Part shown: piece by piece, positions 36,976-49,800 of the stretch
How the letters are laid out: each line of letters opens with the position of its first letter
Numbering within the stretch: position 1 is the first letter of the stretch
The notes under the pieces: generated by a model
Databases searched by the model: none
The model's input: only the letters and a program-made list of their open reading frames with translations
Told to the model about the DNA's origin: nothing
NCBI GenBank assembly: GCA_014904985.1
Contig: MU128927.1
Location: 209,107 to 273,106 of the forward strand
Reading direction: 5' to 3'
DNA from: Hydnum rufescens UP504
Lineage: Eukaryota > Basidiomycota > Agaricomycetes > Cantharellales > Hydnaceae
Length of the DNA: 64,000 bases
Position numbers and translations under genes: made by a program

Positions 36976-38443
36976 ATGTCAGAGCACGTCGTCGTCATTG
37001 GTGCTGGCGGTGCGTTACCACTTTGGAAGCGGCGTTATCTGTTGTCCCTGGCTAAGAGAAATCCCTCCATTTTGCGTAGTAATTGGCCTCACTGCAGCTC
37101 TTCGCCTTGCTGAATCCGGATATTCCGTCAGTATCGTGGCGCGAGATCTTCCAAGTGATTCGAATTCTCAACAGTTCGCAAGTCCTTGGGCCGGTGCAAA
37201 CTGGCATTCCTTCTGCACTGCCGAGGATGAACGTCAGTGTCGGTGGGAAACCATCACATTCAAGAAAGTGTGGTCCTTGATTCCTTCTGGTGTTGCGATG
37301 GTCAGCCCGCACTTTCTCCATCTTCGCTGTCCTAAACCCATGTCTCCACCCAGAAACTTGACGGTATTGATTACTACACTAAGCCATTTGAGCCTCTTTG
37401 GTTCAAAGATCTTTGCCCCAACGTACGTCTCACCCCTATAAGAGCATTCTGCCTTGATCTTGATCGTGATCACACGGAAGTACCGCCTATTGGATTCCTC
37501 TCAACTTCCTCCCAACATAAATCATGGCGTCGCCTATACTACGTGGTCTGTGAATTCCCCGCTCTACATCAAATGGCTCGAGGCCCGTCTCAAAGCCCTT
37601 GGGGTTGCAATTATTCGTGCAACTGTCCAAGCCATTGAGCAACCATTCTTGGAATCGTTTGATGGCCAACCCATTGCTACTCTAGTCGTCAATGCCTCCG
37701 GGCTGGGCTCGCGCAGCTTGATTGGCGTGGAGGATGAGAAGGTGCATCCAATCCGTGGGCAAACTGTCCTGATCTGGGCACCGCATGTCAAGAAGACGAT
37801 GTAAGGATTCTCGTTCCGTGGACCTCGCTCCTTGAAACAACCGTATTGATTACTGAAGGACAGCACCGTTCTGGGACACCCCGAAATCCCTCCGACTTAC
37901 ATCATTCCTCGTCCGAGTGGTGAAGTGATTTTAGGTCCTGTTTTCTTCTTTTATTCCAGTGTTCAAGAACCAGATTCTGACACCAAGCTCAGGGGGGACT
38001 TTCGGTGTCAATGATTGGAACCTCTCGCCCGACCCATCGACAACTGAAAGAATAGTTAGACAATGCCTTGCTATAGAGCCCAGCCTTTCCTTCGACGAGG
38101 CATCCACTAATCCCGAGAACATTCCGATAATCAAAGTCAACGTTGGTCTGCGCCCCGCTCGTGCAGGTGGCGCACGTCTCGAGCGAGAAAAGATTACTGT
38201 GCCCTTGGAACAGAAACCCTTCAGTCCGATGGGATCTAATGTCACGAAGGATATAACGAAACGCACAGTGGATGTAATCCATGCCTACGGTTTAGGACCT
38301 ACTGGCTTCCAAGTACGTCCTCCTTGGCGCTTCTGGTTCGTAATAGGGGCCTGATCCATTCGCCTGTCGCACTCCAGGCTAGCTGGGGCGTCGCCGAAGA
38401 TGTCGTGAGCTTGGTCCGCGAGAGCTTCGCTGAAAGGAAATAG
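36976..38443 (+). CDS. D-amino-acid oxidase (FAD-dependent, DAO family)
   Basis: Oxidises D-amino acids to 2-oxo acids with H2O2 release, normally in peroxisomes. Start at 36976 ([11 protein letters not shown]) spliced to [20 protein letters not shown] completes the FAD-binding GAGVIGL motif; [11 protein letters not shown] follows as in this family. Further exons give [40 protein letters not shown] with [13 protein letters not shown], then [35 protein letters not shown] and the C-terminal [15 protein letters not shown]. The last is the DAO signature (HxYGxxxxG). Introns are GT-AG and the frame is intact. The protein ends SFAERK, so there is no C-terminal SKL-type peroxisomal signal, which is odd for the family. 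Stop TAG 38441-38443. It converges with QRI7, 201 bases away. Confidence 0.88.
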
Positions 38444-38644
38444 TGTCTAGGCCATTTACCCCGTCCGTATGCCACTGCTTTGGATACCACGATGCTTTCT
38501 TGGATGATGTACATGTTGTATGTAAAAATGTAAAGCCACAAATGGCGCAGGTGCTTTTCTCTATCAGTCCGTTACTCAATTGCCGACTTTGGCGATGCAT
38601 CATCGCCGGGTGCCGCCGACGTTTGGCAAGATTATTCGGATACT

Positions 38645-40138
38645 CTATTCTGGTGGCGCATGTAACTCGCCGAGATCCCACTTTGGTTTTACAGTAATAT
38701 CGTATGGATCGACATCACCTCGCAGGAATCGGTCCATACTTGCCCATGCGATCATTGCAGCGTTATCTATGACACGCCAATCAATCGATAAGCAGCTCTT
38801 TGACTGTGAGCACTCACCAGTGCATAATGATATGGGTGGATACTGCACAGCAATGCCAAGTGTCTTCATTGTAGACTCGACACTTCGGGAGAACTCAGTG
38901 ATTTGAATATTGAGGCAGAAGACGATAAACTGAGGCTTACCATGATCGGAGATACATATTACTTGCAACCCCACCACTCGCGACGACTGTCTTTACCGCG
39001 ATGCCCCTTCGCTCACAGGATCTTAAAGCGAGCATCAACTTCTCTTGAAGTTGACCGACAGCGGCGTGTTGAAAGGCGTGCGCGATAGCAGCCTGCGTCG
39101 CGCTGTCTTCGGTAGCAGCAGGACCGAGTTTCGTAATAAGCCGCTGGACAGAGGAAACGAGGCCGCCAAAGGAGAACCCGAGGCTGCCCTGCATAGCGAG
39201 AGGGAGCTCGGGAAACGAATACGGATTACTGGTAGGGTGTTTTGCGGCAATTTTCTCCAGCATCGGTCCTGCCCCTATGCGAGCTGATCCTGATGCCTCC
39301 CCCCATGGGATCTTCAATTCGCGAGAGACCCTGTCAAATGCATTTCTACAGGATGTAGTCCAAGAAACAATGAGGGCTCGAAATGAACGTCTGGATTGAT
39401 TACGAACCCAATACTAACATCGGCAGTGTTTGCAAGCATTTTGAAGGAGACCGGAGATGTTGCAAGAAGGAGCATGGTATGCCCCCCGCTTGCAAGAAGG
39501 GCGAGAAAAGGGAATTGTGGTGGGTTCTCTGAGGTAAGGAATGGCGTCAGGGCATGTGCTTGCTAGAGAAAAGGTGATGGTTAGACCTTCCGGTGAGATA
39601 GACTAGAAAAGAATCTGGGATAACCATATGATGAACACCCACAATGGGCTTATTTAGAGCAGCGGCAAGTGTTTTCGCGGCATTGGCTCCGACATTTAGA
39701 CACGAAACCATTCCGGGACCGCGGGTAAACGCAATACCATCGATGGAGTCCATGTCCATACCTGACTCCTCAAGTGCCATTCGGACGGTACCTGGCTAGA
39801 CACAACAAAGCATGAGCCACCGTTCCTCAAAGACCGAAGCAATTAGACACGCCATCCGCTTCTGATGGCATTCAGTTGAAATCATTGGATGAATGCCTCC
39901 CCATTTCTCCTGGCTAAAGGGGAGTGAGTCTGATAAATATTGACTTCCAGACCACGGATACTCACTCCTGGAATTGGTGAGCCACAACATTAGATAAAAT
40001 TTTTCTATTGGAAGATACGACTGCCGCACACGTGTCGTCTGCAGAGCTTTCTAGAGCGAGAACATAAATGTTTCGGCTGACAAAAGGAGACTGGCGTGAA
40101 CGAAACGTTCTTAGGACGTTTCCGCGTCGACAAGGCAT
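38645..40138 (-). CDS. QRI7: mitochondrial tRNA t6A synthase Qri7/OSGEPL1
   Basis: Kae1/TsaD-family enzyme that adds threonylcarbamoyl to A37 of mitochondrial ANN-decoding tRNAs. Start at 40138 gives an Arg-rich presequence (MPCRRGNVLRTFRSRQ) before IYVLALESSADDTCAAVV, the ATP-binding start of the family. Then GGIHPMIS, TVRMALEESGMDMDSIDGIA, FTRGPGMVSCLNVGANAAKT, the metal site VGVHHM spliced to QAHAL, FPFLALLASGGHTMLLL, FDRVSRELKIPWGEASGSAR, TVVASGGVASNMYLRS and, in the last exon, DNAAMIAWASMDRFLRGDVD. Stop is the complement of 38645-38647. Exons are in phase with short GT-AG introns; no break seen. An upstream in-frame extension lacks family resemblance, so I do not include it. Head to head with OMA1. 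Confidence 0.9.
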
Positions 40139-40183
40139 AAGGGAAGCACGGAGAACGCCGCTCACGTGGAGCTTCCCCACGCT
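40139..40183. promoter_or_regulatory. very short bidirectional promoter between QRI7 and OMA1
   Basis: Only 45 bases separate the chosen start codons of these divergent genes for mitochondrial proteins (27 if OMA1 starts at its upstream in-frame ATG at 40166). The 5' untranslated regions must be minimal or overlap into the other gene. Confidence 0.55.
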
Positions 40184-42283
40184 ATGAGACGAGGACTGTT
40201 CCAGTGCTTCATTAGGCCAAACTTGGGGCTCGGGGGTGGGGAACGTGCTATTATTTTCCATCCCACTCGTAGAGGCGGATTTTCTAGCGTTTTGCCGAGT
40301 CTTCGCCTGCGTACTGGTTCTTTCCCACTGGCACCTTCCTATTCGCGGACTTTCCAAACGAGTACTGTGCGACGAGACGTGTTCTTCGTTGCTTTTCCAG
40401 CTTTGAAGACACAACTTCTTAACATCACTCGGTTTTCTCTTATCGTTCTGCCGTTCGTGTATCGTTATCGGTGCGCCGGTCACTTAATCGAACCCCAACC
40501 GTGTCTTATTGTATGATTTAGACTCCATAAGAAATGTTCGTGATTGTCTGTGGCAGACTAATCCGGAGCTGACCTAATTGATCAGACCCCGGTGTTAGCC
40601 TAGCACTTCTCCAGATACCAGTGGGTCGTAGACTATGCAAGTGCAATCCCGCATTCTCATCAAGTATCCCCAGATATTTGCAACATGCATTGTAATTGGA
40701 CTTGCTTTAGACCAATCCCCACATACACACCGATGGCGGCTCTTACTCATGACCCATCGAGAGGAGATTGAATGGGCCCGCAGGCGGTGGGTTATGAGTT
40801 CTCTGTGGTGCCTTCTTCCTAATCACTAATATTTGTAGCTTTGAGGATTTTCTAAGGACCGATGGCCCTTTATTGCTGAAAGGGGACGATCCAAGAGTTC
40901 AACAAGTGTGTTTATTCTAGCCCTTCTGGAATGAGAATTCGTTGGTAATGTTCGTCCTATTTCGTTGAAGGTTCAGAGGGTAGCGGAGCGAATTGTGTCT
41001 GTCTCAGAAGAGCCAGACGTTCGAAATCGCATTGTTTCTGCTGCTGTGTGGCCTCCGCTCGACAATCGATTGCTGGAAGCCAATGCTAACGATTCCGCAG
41101 CCCGTCTTCATCAAGAATACCCGCCCACCGCTAGAGTTGTATATGACGCCTCCATGCCATTCGTTCTCGAAAGCTCCAATCCAACGAAAGTATTCGAGAG
41201 TCGAGACTGGAAGTTATATATTGTGGATCTCGTGCGTCTTTGTTTGCGTCATCTAGGTTGTGAAAGTACATCCAGCAAACTTGTCTGCTTCTCGCTGTAC
41301 TAGCCTCGAATCAATGCTTTCGCATTGCCGACTCGAGAGATTGTGGTGTATACCGGCTTGATAGACCTCCTGGACGACGACGCATTATTGTCTTCTGTCA
41401 TTGGGCACGAAGTTAGCCACGTAGTGCAACGTCATGCGGTAGAAAACGTGCGTTCGTGGCAATTACGATTGCTAGGATTGTGACTAAACTGCGATACTTT
41501 CCTTTAGGCTGGAGTACGTTGTTGCCCTCGAAGCTGCAAACCCCCTAATTATGTTGACACTTGACCATTTCTTCAGTTTCTCAATGTGGCGACTATTGTT
41601 TTTGATGTATTGCGCAGTATCTCCTTCGCCTTGACAATGTCTTTTCCTTTGTATGAAGTCTTTGTTATTTTTTTTTTTGCATCTGCTGACTTCCTGTTTC
41701 CTCCTCTTCAAATGCAGAATTTCAGATGCCACAGCTTCTGTATTCAATGTAATGAACAATTATTTGGTTGGCCGAGCCTTCTCGCGTAAGCTTGAGGAGG
41801 AAGCCGATGCTCTGGGTCTTGAGGTGAAAAAAAGGTCCCCTTCTCCTTGCCATGTATAGTCGGATCTCACTTGTCTTGGTCGCAGTTTATGGCCAATGCA
41901 GGATATGATCCCCGCGAAGCCCTTCTCCTTTGGGATATCATGGCTGCTGTAGAGTCAGTGATTCTCCAGATGATGAAATGTTCCTGCTCATATTCTTCTA
42001 TCCGAATCACGCAGAGAAGATGCTACAGCTGCAGGCGAAGCGACATCTATCCCGGATAGGATACCTCTCTTACGAACGCACCCCACGTCCCAAAAGCGAA
42101 AGGAAGTAAGTCACTTATAGTAGCTTGTGCCCTTCCTGGATGTGAGATACATATTGACTATGTTTGCCTCAGCATCTTGAGAAGTTGATGCCCAAGGCGC
42201 TTGAGCTTTACAGGAACTCCACCTTGCGAAGACTACGAGGGGTGACAGAGCCTACGACCGAATCAGCACCACGCAAGACTTGA
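40184..42283 (+). CDS. OMA1: mitochondrial metalloendopeptidase Oma1 (M48)
   Basis: Zinc protease of the inner mitochondrial membrane that acts in stress-induced processing. The N-terminus from 40184 (MRRGLFQCFIRPNLGLGG) is basic and targeting-like, followed by a hydrophobic stretch (LLNITRFSLIVLPFVYRY). Later exons read VQRVAERIVSVSEEP, FESRDWKLYIVD, INAFALPTREIVVYTGLID and the zinc-binding VIGHEVSHVVQRHAVEN (HExxH at about 41406-41420), then FLNVATIVFDVLR, SRKLEEEADALGLE (third zinc ligand Glu), FMANAGYDPREALLLWDIM and HLEKLMPKALELYRNSTL. Stop TGA 42281-42283. Membrane segments before and after HExxH match Oma1 rather than cytosolic M48 enzymes. Introns are many and short; a poly-T tract near 41670-41680 lies in one. 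An in-frame ATG at 40166 is an alternative start. Confidence 0.9.
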
Positions 42284-43274
42284 TATCAAGTTGGGGTCAT
42301 GCAGGGGCCTATCAGGAGCGCACGGTCAGGTATCACACTGGCATGCCTCCCCTCCACGCACTTTGTGATTTGAAACCAGAATGTCATTTTTTTTCCTCAC
42401 GGTTGTGGATGGCAATTCGTGTCTCGCAATGAGCCTCGAATACCTCTTGCCCTTTTGTCACAAATGAATGAAAGAAAACACGACTCCACCAAGAATCCCA
42501 ATGCGGTTTCGGGAGAATTGCAGTCCAATACGTTGGCCCGAAGGTCGTGTATTGCCTGACTCAGTGGTATGTGAGCGGGGGGCGTATGCCACGACCTACT
42601 CGCAAGGACGGCAAGGTCTTGGCTGGAGTCTGCTGTAGTTCATTGGTACCCGAATGACTTCTCATGCTCTCAATGCCGGTATATAACGCACAAGCTGTCA
42701 CCAAGCGGCCGGAGGGGGTGTAAACCCGCTCGTTCGCTGTGGATCCGGCTATTTGAGAGACAGTCACAAATTCTCAGACTCACAAGCACTAACTGAGCGG
42801 AATGAATCCATGGCAGAATTGATCGACCCACCAAACGTCGGTGTTTTTGTTGTGTATGGCTTTCACTGTTACTGGGGTGCACTTGCTAGCTAGCGTATAT
42901 GATGTCCAAGGCATTCCAGCACAATAGACGGTATGGCCGTGCCTGGGGGAGGGATCGAGCCCGTCCTAACAAGGAGTGCCCCCTGCTACCCGATTGCATG
43001 GGTGTCGAGGAGCGTGAGTCCAATCATCCCTGTAATGAATAATTAATTTGGTGACAGTTCAGTGAAAATTTCCCCATCGACGACGATTTTTTCCGTAACA
43101 TCCATAATATGAGGGGGACACCCTTCTGTGTTCCCTTGGACGGTGTGTTGGAAACCGTAAGCCCCAGCAGACGGTGAATTCGGGCTCTCGCCGGAAACAA
43201 AGTCGCCTGCACTCTGCGTAGGTATCGGGCTCGAAACATACCCTCCTTTCCATGATCTTTCGGTCCCAGCTGCA
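42284..43274. other. intergenic stretch, nothing recognised
   Basis: About 1 kb between OMA1 and the F-box gene. A GGCTCGATCCC-like motif near 42952 on the minus strand resembles a tRNA B box, but no cloverleaf forms. Open frames overlap on opposite strands without domains. Confidence 0.5.
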
Positions 43275-44608
43275 ATGCCCGGTTTACTCGATCTCCCGAC
43301 CGAAATCACTCTCCTCGTTATGAACTTTGCTAAATGGCAACGCCACAAACCAGACTATGAGAGCATAAAGGTACTTCAAGTATTTTACACAGTTCTCCCA
43401 GACACCTCATCCAGTCCTCCCAGGCATGGTCGCTCACCTGCAGGGTGCTGACGCCTTGTGCTCAATCGGTGTTGTTTTCTCATGTCATTCTCCGCAACAT
43501 ATCTACTATGCGAGCTCTGCAACACGTCGTTGGTAATCCATCGAAAACCGCTCGATATCTTAGGGATCGAGTCCGGATACTAGAAGTTTTCACCAAAGAG
43601 GAGTTAGGCGCTCGAAGCATCCATCTGCATGATGTGGCTCAGCTTATACCCAGGCAAGTTCTTATTTTCTTGGACATGTGTGCCGTCATAAGTGTCAACC
43701 ATTCTCAGGTTGCCTAATCTTCGGCATCTCGCCCTGGATCTCGACCGTTTCTACACCTTCACGCCTGTCTCCCTCCCTCTTATTCGCCACGCGAGCGAGA
43801 ATCTTACCGCAATCACTGTGAAGCCATCCTGCGGCTGGACCTTGCTTCAGCTGCTAGAACGGCTTCCCAACCTCCGCCATATCCATTACGTCGATCAATT
43901 CCCGAATAGTTCTTCGTTTCTCAATCATCGCATCTCTTGCCCCATTGCTTTCACTCAGATTACCTACACATCTCTCTCCAAGTATGGATTCAAACCGCTA
44001 GTGTGGTTGACCTCGCACCCGCATCTAAAGCTCGATCTCCTCGAGCTTGGAAGCGCCGTGCCGGATCCGCTCGTTTTCAACCTCATCATGAGCAATATCG
44101 GCTCTCACCTCCAGCGCCTCCACATTTATAACATGACACCTGCATGTGTGCCCTTTTTGGGTCAATGTACCGTGCTCGAAGAACTAGTTATCGGAGGGCT
44201 AAACTGGAGCTGCCTTTTTGCGGGGGATCTCATTCCAGTCTCCTGTAGAAGGATCTCCATATTCGCAGACAATATCTTCTACCTCGATTACGTTTTTCCC
44301 GTCATTTTCCAAGCGCTTCATTCATTGTCCTCATTGAACACGTTGACGTTCGTTGGTGAGGACAAATCCGCGCCCCCCTTCATGAGTGATGCCGTGGAAC
44401 GCGATTGGATACGCCAATGCCGTTCCCTAGGAATTGAACTCTCTTTCCTACACGTTCCGGTACGTTTTCACTGCGCTAGTGGCTTCTTCCACATATTCAT
44501 GCCCTGTCCTCCACCCAGGGGCATGATGACATGCTGCATTCGTGCAAGCCAGATGAACATGGGGTGCCCTCGTCGATGATTAGGCCCAGTATGGTCCCTA
44601 TTACCTAA
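43275..44608 (+). CDS. F-box domain protein
   Basis: Start at 43275: MPGLLDLPTEITLLVMNF is an F-box beginning (LPTEI..L). A 53-nt intron with acceptor just before 43425 joins it in phase to AWSLTCRVLTPCAQSVLFSH, the second half of the basidiomycete F-box. The body is leucine-rich with repeat-like blocks (LPNLRHLALDLDRFY, LERLPNLRHIHYVD, LQRLHIYNMTPACVPFLGQC, LEELVIGGLNW). Such proteins recruit substrates to SCF ubiquitin ligases; the substrate cannot be guessed. The final exon is uncertain: splicing near 44461-44518 leads to TAA at 44606-44608, while reading through stops at 44577-44579. Agaricomycetes often carry large F-box families. Confidence 0.78.
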
Positions 44609-44889
44609 TGCTGTATTTCTCTGATGGACGGATGCAATTGTTTCTTTGTCCGGAAATAATTTTATCACCCTGTTTTTAAACGTTGTGCTAGACCATGAGA
44701 CTGCCCTTGCTCGCGTCGTCTTCGTGTCTGCTATAAGAATTCTAACTCCACTTTGCTAATATCAGTCTCCTTGCATACCTGGAAACGGTGGCGAGCGCTA
44801 TCCAAGTTGTCCGGGACCAATGCTAATATTACTATACATTCTCTGCGCGCCGCAGTTTTCAGGGGGAATTAGACACTTGGTCTGGTACC

Positions 44890-46771
44890 ATGATAATCAC
44901 TGAAAACGACCCCAAGGCGGCGTTGAAGGCCTTGGACCGGTCTCAAAGCCCCCATTCGCATCTCCTGTCTTCGTCTTCGTCTACCACCTCTTTTTCACCC
45001 CCGGCATACGAGCGTGTTCCGTCTTTGCCGTCTGATGTTCTTGGTCCAAGCCCTCAGGTGCTGAACCCCAGTGCCCCGAAAGGGGGATCCAGGGGTGGCA
45101 CTGTCCTCGTAGGATTCTTCAAGGCTTTCCTAGTGGCGTGAGTCCACCTTCAGGGACTTTCAAGATACATCTGACTTATCTGTGGTCCTCGATGCAGGTC
45201 TATTTTCTGGCTTCTCATGACGGCTTTCGCACGGAGCATAATAGAGTTGTCTTTTCGAGGATTCCATGACGGGAAGGCAGTCTGGGTGAGTCGCCCTCTT
45301 TCATACAAGTCAATCGAAAAGAATGTCAGAATGTCAGTTCATTCCTTCTGTCCCCAGGGTGAGCCGCTCAAACCCCAAAGCGAGGACGGCCAAATCCCAG
45401 ATTCACATGACTGTGAGCCGGACTTTTGGGGGATGCAACCTGTCTCGTCCCCCTATGATAATGGAAGGGTTGGACAAGAGCCACTCTCGCTTGGATCTCA
45501 GGAATCCGTCTCCCAATTGTCGTCTCCAGGCCCCGGCCCGAGAAATCCTAAATACGTTTATCATGCCCGATACATACTTCCCGCTACGTCCGCGCAGACG
45601 TTGTACATGGTTGCGCGAGGAAACCATTCCGAAGGCGACGTCTTTTTTGAGCCAGTCACAGGTGCAGAAGAGATCGTCGTAGCGGTTAAGGTATCTCATC
45701 CCGACGATGGTATGCAGAAGAGGATAAAATTGTGTCGCCTTCAACGGGACGGTAACGCTGAAGGATTTGGGATATTCGTACGTATGCTGGCTACCTTTGT
45801 GAACCAAAAGACGCAATCATCATTTTGTTCTGTCTCTGGCAGACATCTGAGGAACGTTGGGGCTGGGTCCCTCATGACCGTCGAAAGTTACATGTCGAGG
45901 TCCACGTCCGCGTTCCGGTCGGCCCTAGCTCTTCGCTTTTGGCTCTGGAATCGTATCTTCCAAACTATTCGCAGCATTTTGGTTTATTCGCGGAGGATGC
46001 TTATTTCAACTCTTTGACTATCCGCGGCACTGATGGCGAACTTTACGCCGATGTGAGTCGTTCGTTGTCCTTTTGTCGTATCCGATACCAAGCACTTGCA
46101 TAGGCGCTCGCTGGTCATAACATCACTTTTCAAACAACGAACGGGAAGATTGGTGGCCATTTCGAAACCGATACTGCTCTCACTCTCGAAACCAGCAACG
46201 GGCGGATCGAAGTCGACGTTGACGCCCAAAACGCCCCTACGCAACCGTTGTCTACATCTGTCTCGTTAATCACTAGCAATGGGTACGTAGCCCTATTCAT
46301 CCATGAGACGGAGAAGTTTAAAATCTCACTCCTTATAGACCTATTCTCTCTACATTGTCCCTTAGTACCGTTCGTTCGGGTGATCGTTCGTATCCAGGAG
46401 AGGGTGGTTCTTTCTCAGCTTACGCAAGAACAACGAATGGCATATTCAACCTAAAAGTGCCGATTACTCCGCTGTCACCCACAATCATTATTGATGGCAA
46501 TACTACCAACAACCGCGCCTCATTATCCATGTACCGCGCTTATGAGGGCTCCTTCATGCTCAACTCGAGTAATGCTGTGGAGTCCCCACGTCGAAGATCG
46601 GACTCAAGATGATCCCGCACACAAGGATCGCAAGCTCAACCTAGTGATCTCCAAGGTCGGAAATGATTCCCTTAGTGGTTCATGCTGGTGGGATCCGGGG
46701 AGAACGCGCCGCGACATAGCCATGTCTCCATCACATGCTCTGACGGCCCTGCGGTTCTCAAATTCACGTAA
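44890..46771 (+). CDS. membrane-anchored protein with DUF7330/DUF4097-like beta domain
   Basis: Start at 44890 (MIITENDPKAALKALDRSQS), then a Ser/Pro-rich cytosolic stretch and one hydrophobic segment (VLVGFFKAFLVA spliced to SIFWLLMTAFARSIIEL). The outer part contains YHARYILPATSAQTLYMVAR, GDVFFEPVTGAEEIVVAVKV, KLHVEVHVRVPVG and repeated NG-turn strands (LTIRGTDGELYAD, ITFQTTNGKIGGHFETD, LTLETSNGRIEVDVDAQNAP, LITSNG), the pattern of adhesin-like DUF4097 folds and of basidiomycete DUF7330 proteins. The expected ending SITCSDGPAVLKFT with TAA 46769-46771 is reached only across two frame breaks, near 46581-46590 and at the G run 46697-46700. Function unknown. It converges with the gamma-tubulin complex gene. 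Confidence 0.68.
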
Positions 46772-46876
46772 TGTATCGTTGGATGCGTTTGGTAATGATG
46801 TGTACTTTTGAACTGTGTTACCTTCGCTTCATTTGTTGTGTTGATTATATGTTTAATTCCGGAGAGGACAGCCCCG

Positions 46877-49800
46877 TCACGTTCTTTTATTTCTATACCA
46901 ACTGGACGCATCCAATCGTACCAACAAGTTACCAAGACCAGACACGTGGTTACGAGTGAGATCCCCAGTCGTTAGAAGATCAAGGTCCGAGTTTGGGGAA
47001 CTTTCTCCTTCAACCATCGCCTGGTCCATGAAGCGATCGCGTTTCGCCTGCCCACTTTCGTCCAATAGTTTGAGCCCGGTGATCTTGGACACCAAAATGA
47101 TCAATCAAGAGCATCTCCAGGGGTGGCAACCGCACATCTTACCATATTCTGCAACGATTGATGAAATCTCTCGTGCATCCTGCCAAGCCGCCGCTCGCTC
47201 GCTTCTTCAGATATCTTCCCGGCCTTTGTATCGACAAGCAGTTGCCCGACGTCGAGAATCATCTCCATGCAGTCTACCATGGATGCACCCCCAACTGCAC
47301 GATGCCGAGCCTTGAGAAAACATGCTTCAAGGATTCTGTCCATCACCGTTGAGTGATACTTGAGGATAGAAAAGACATCGTGAAGTTCTTCAGCCATATC
47401 TTCATCCTCTCCATGTGGACGATAGTGTTCAGAGACGCCATGTCGTATCTTAATGAGGCGGTCGACAAAAGCCCTATGATTGGCACCGATCGCACAGTCG
47501 ACCACGTAGGTCGAAAGAGCTTGGACAAACGCATTGCTCTGGAAGGCAAAGTGGTGCATGCGCTGTCGGGCGGACGAGCGTGAGGAAAATGGGATAGAGC
47601 TTGGATCACGCTCGGACCGAAACATCATGCGGGCGACGCTATCGACTGCATGTAATCATCAGCGGCAACTCGGAACACACAAAGGAGCACGCCCACCTCG
47701 AAGGAGTCGAAGTAAGAAATTAAATATTCTACGATATTTGTCGAGAACATCCGATGTAATAAGAACCGATATAGTCGGTGGCGTCTTGTAGTCCATATCT
47801 AAGAAATCAAACGCCTCGATTGCTAGACGACATAGGGTTACCAGAGTCAATGCACAATCCGCAGTCTAATGGAGAGGACCCACAAGTAGGATCCAACCAA
47901 TTTGGATTCCCTCGTTCATCTTCATCTTCTAGGTGCCGAATGATGAACCCAAGTCGCCATTCCGCCTCGTTCCATATCTGATCGCGCTGCAGCCCTCCAC
48001 CAGTCTTCCGTTCGCCCTCATCAGTCTCTACACGATCCTCGTCGAGAGTGTCAACAACCACTCGTCGAAGAGAGAATGCGAGTTCAGAGCCTCCTGGAGG
48101 CCAGGATCCTCGCTCGCTCAGGGCCAGATTGAGTCCCACACCCCACGCAGTATTTGCATCATTCACTTGTGACCTTCCTTTACGTTGGGCTGGGGGACGT
48201 GGATTGCGTAGCAACTCATCTAAATCGTTCTCGACAAATAGGGCAGTTCGAATGCGATTTGAGAAGGAAGGATCTCCGAACAACATGAAGCGATGCAGTA
48301 GCTCGATATGAGCAATGAAATCGAGGTCGGAAAGGAAGAGGTCAAGGAGAGAGAATGAGAGGATCCGAGAATGAACCAAGAGAGGCTGGAGGCCAATGAC
48401 ATCCATGAGGGTCTGGAGGGTGGGTGCTGCAAGAGGAAGTGTATTCGGAAATGTACGAACGAACTCCGAATACGATAGTTCATAGCTGGCTTCGTCCTTT
48501 TGCGATTTGGCCAGAGGATCCATAGGACGGAGATGGGAACCTGGTTCAAGATCGAAAAGTTGGAATTGGGCCAAGTCGGGACCGTACTGCGAAGTTTGTG
48601 GTAGGTCCTGGTTCTGGATACCCAAGACACCAAGTCCACCCTGTGACACGACTGATTGTGGGGTCGGTGATTCTGGCTTGTTCAACTGAGTGACCCACCG
48701 GGAAGAATGATGCGATCGCCACTCGTCGATCTTAATGTTCACTTTCCTCGTATGATCCTCAAGCCTGTCAGTAAGTGTGTTCACACTGGCATCTACCCAA
48801 GTCCATCCTTGACAAAGAGATTGCCAATGCGATTCTGTGCGACAGAGAGGATGGTCCGGGTTCGCAATCGTGAGTAACGCCAAGGAACGACGAGCACGTT
48901 CAATTTGAGATAAAACGGCCTTTGGAATGAAATCAGGGAATGCATCATCGCCTGCGGTATTGGAATCGCTGTTATCATCAGGAGGGTCCGCGTCATGCGC
49001 TATGAAGTTCTTGGGTAATTTGGAGGCTGGAGTTTGTGCAACGAGCCCGATGGACGAGCCTAATGTGCGAAAGATCCCTTTCGAGGTAACGGATAATAGA
49101 TAGGCCAAATTTGCACGAATGGCCAGGCATGAGTGTGAAGCGATGTGCTCCGCCAATTTATGATAAATGCGGGAGGCAAGTGAAGCTGTGTCATTCCACA
49201 AAGGAGGATACGGAGGGGAAAGGGAAGAATCCTGCAAGACAAGATCAGTTCAACAAGAAATTGAATTGACAGTGCAGAACCAGACATACACGATAACACA
49301 GATCGGCGAGGGCTTCGAGGATCAGCTCGGGTGTTGCGTAATGAGACCACAGGGAAACCAGAAGATCCTGGGTAGAAGAAGGCATGGGAATCAGTGTGGA
49401 ATGCATGTGTTCAATGATATTCGCTAGGCCATGAGTAAAAGATGCTGTTGCGGAGCCATGTGATCTGGCTTACTGTGTCAATAACTGACGAGGCGAAAGC
49501 CATAATTACTGACCCAGCGCGCAACAAGAGAATCAGTGTCTCTAATCTGCGAAGCAACATCCCAACCTTCAAGAATCGTATGACGAAGCTGTAGACATTA
49601 TCCTCATACATCAGCAGGTATCTGCCGAAAGCTTAGTTGGACTTGCCTAGAAAGGGGAACGTGGTCAACAGTCAGAACTTCTTGATGCCCCCTTGGACAG
49701 CCACGCAAGGTGAAAGAGTCTGTCTCCTTGTCCCAGACATATATGGATGATGAGTTGCCGTAGACATTGGTTGAGATAGCGCGGTAGAATTCATTACGGC

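Noticed and set aside
39962..40483. Extending QRI7 upstream to 40483
   Set aside because: The added residues have no family resemblance and overlap the OMA1 presequence exon on the other strand.
42930..43015. tRNA gene on the minus strand (B-box-like GGCTCGATCCC)
   Set aside because: T-arm and acceptor stems do not pair; no cloverleaf.
43372..43446. Frameshift or stop after the first F-box exon
   Set aside because: A shorter 53-nt intron ending at the AG before 43425 keeps the phase and yields the canonical F-box second half.
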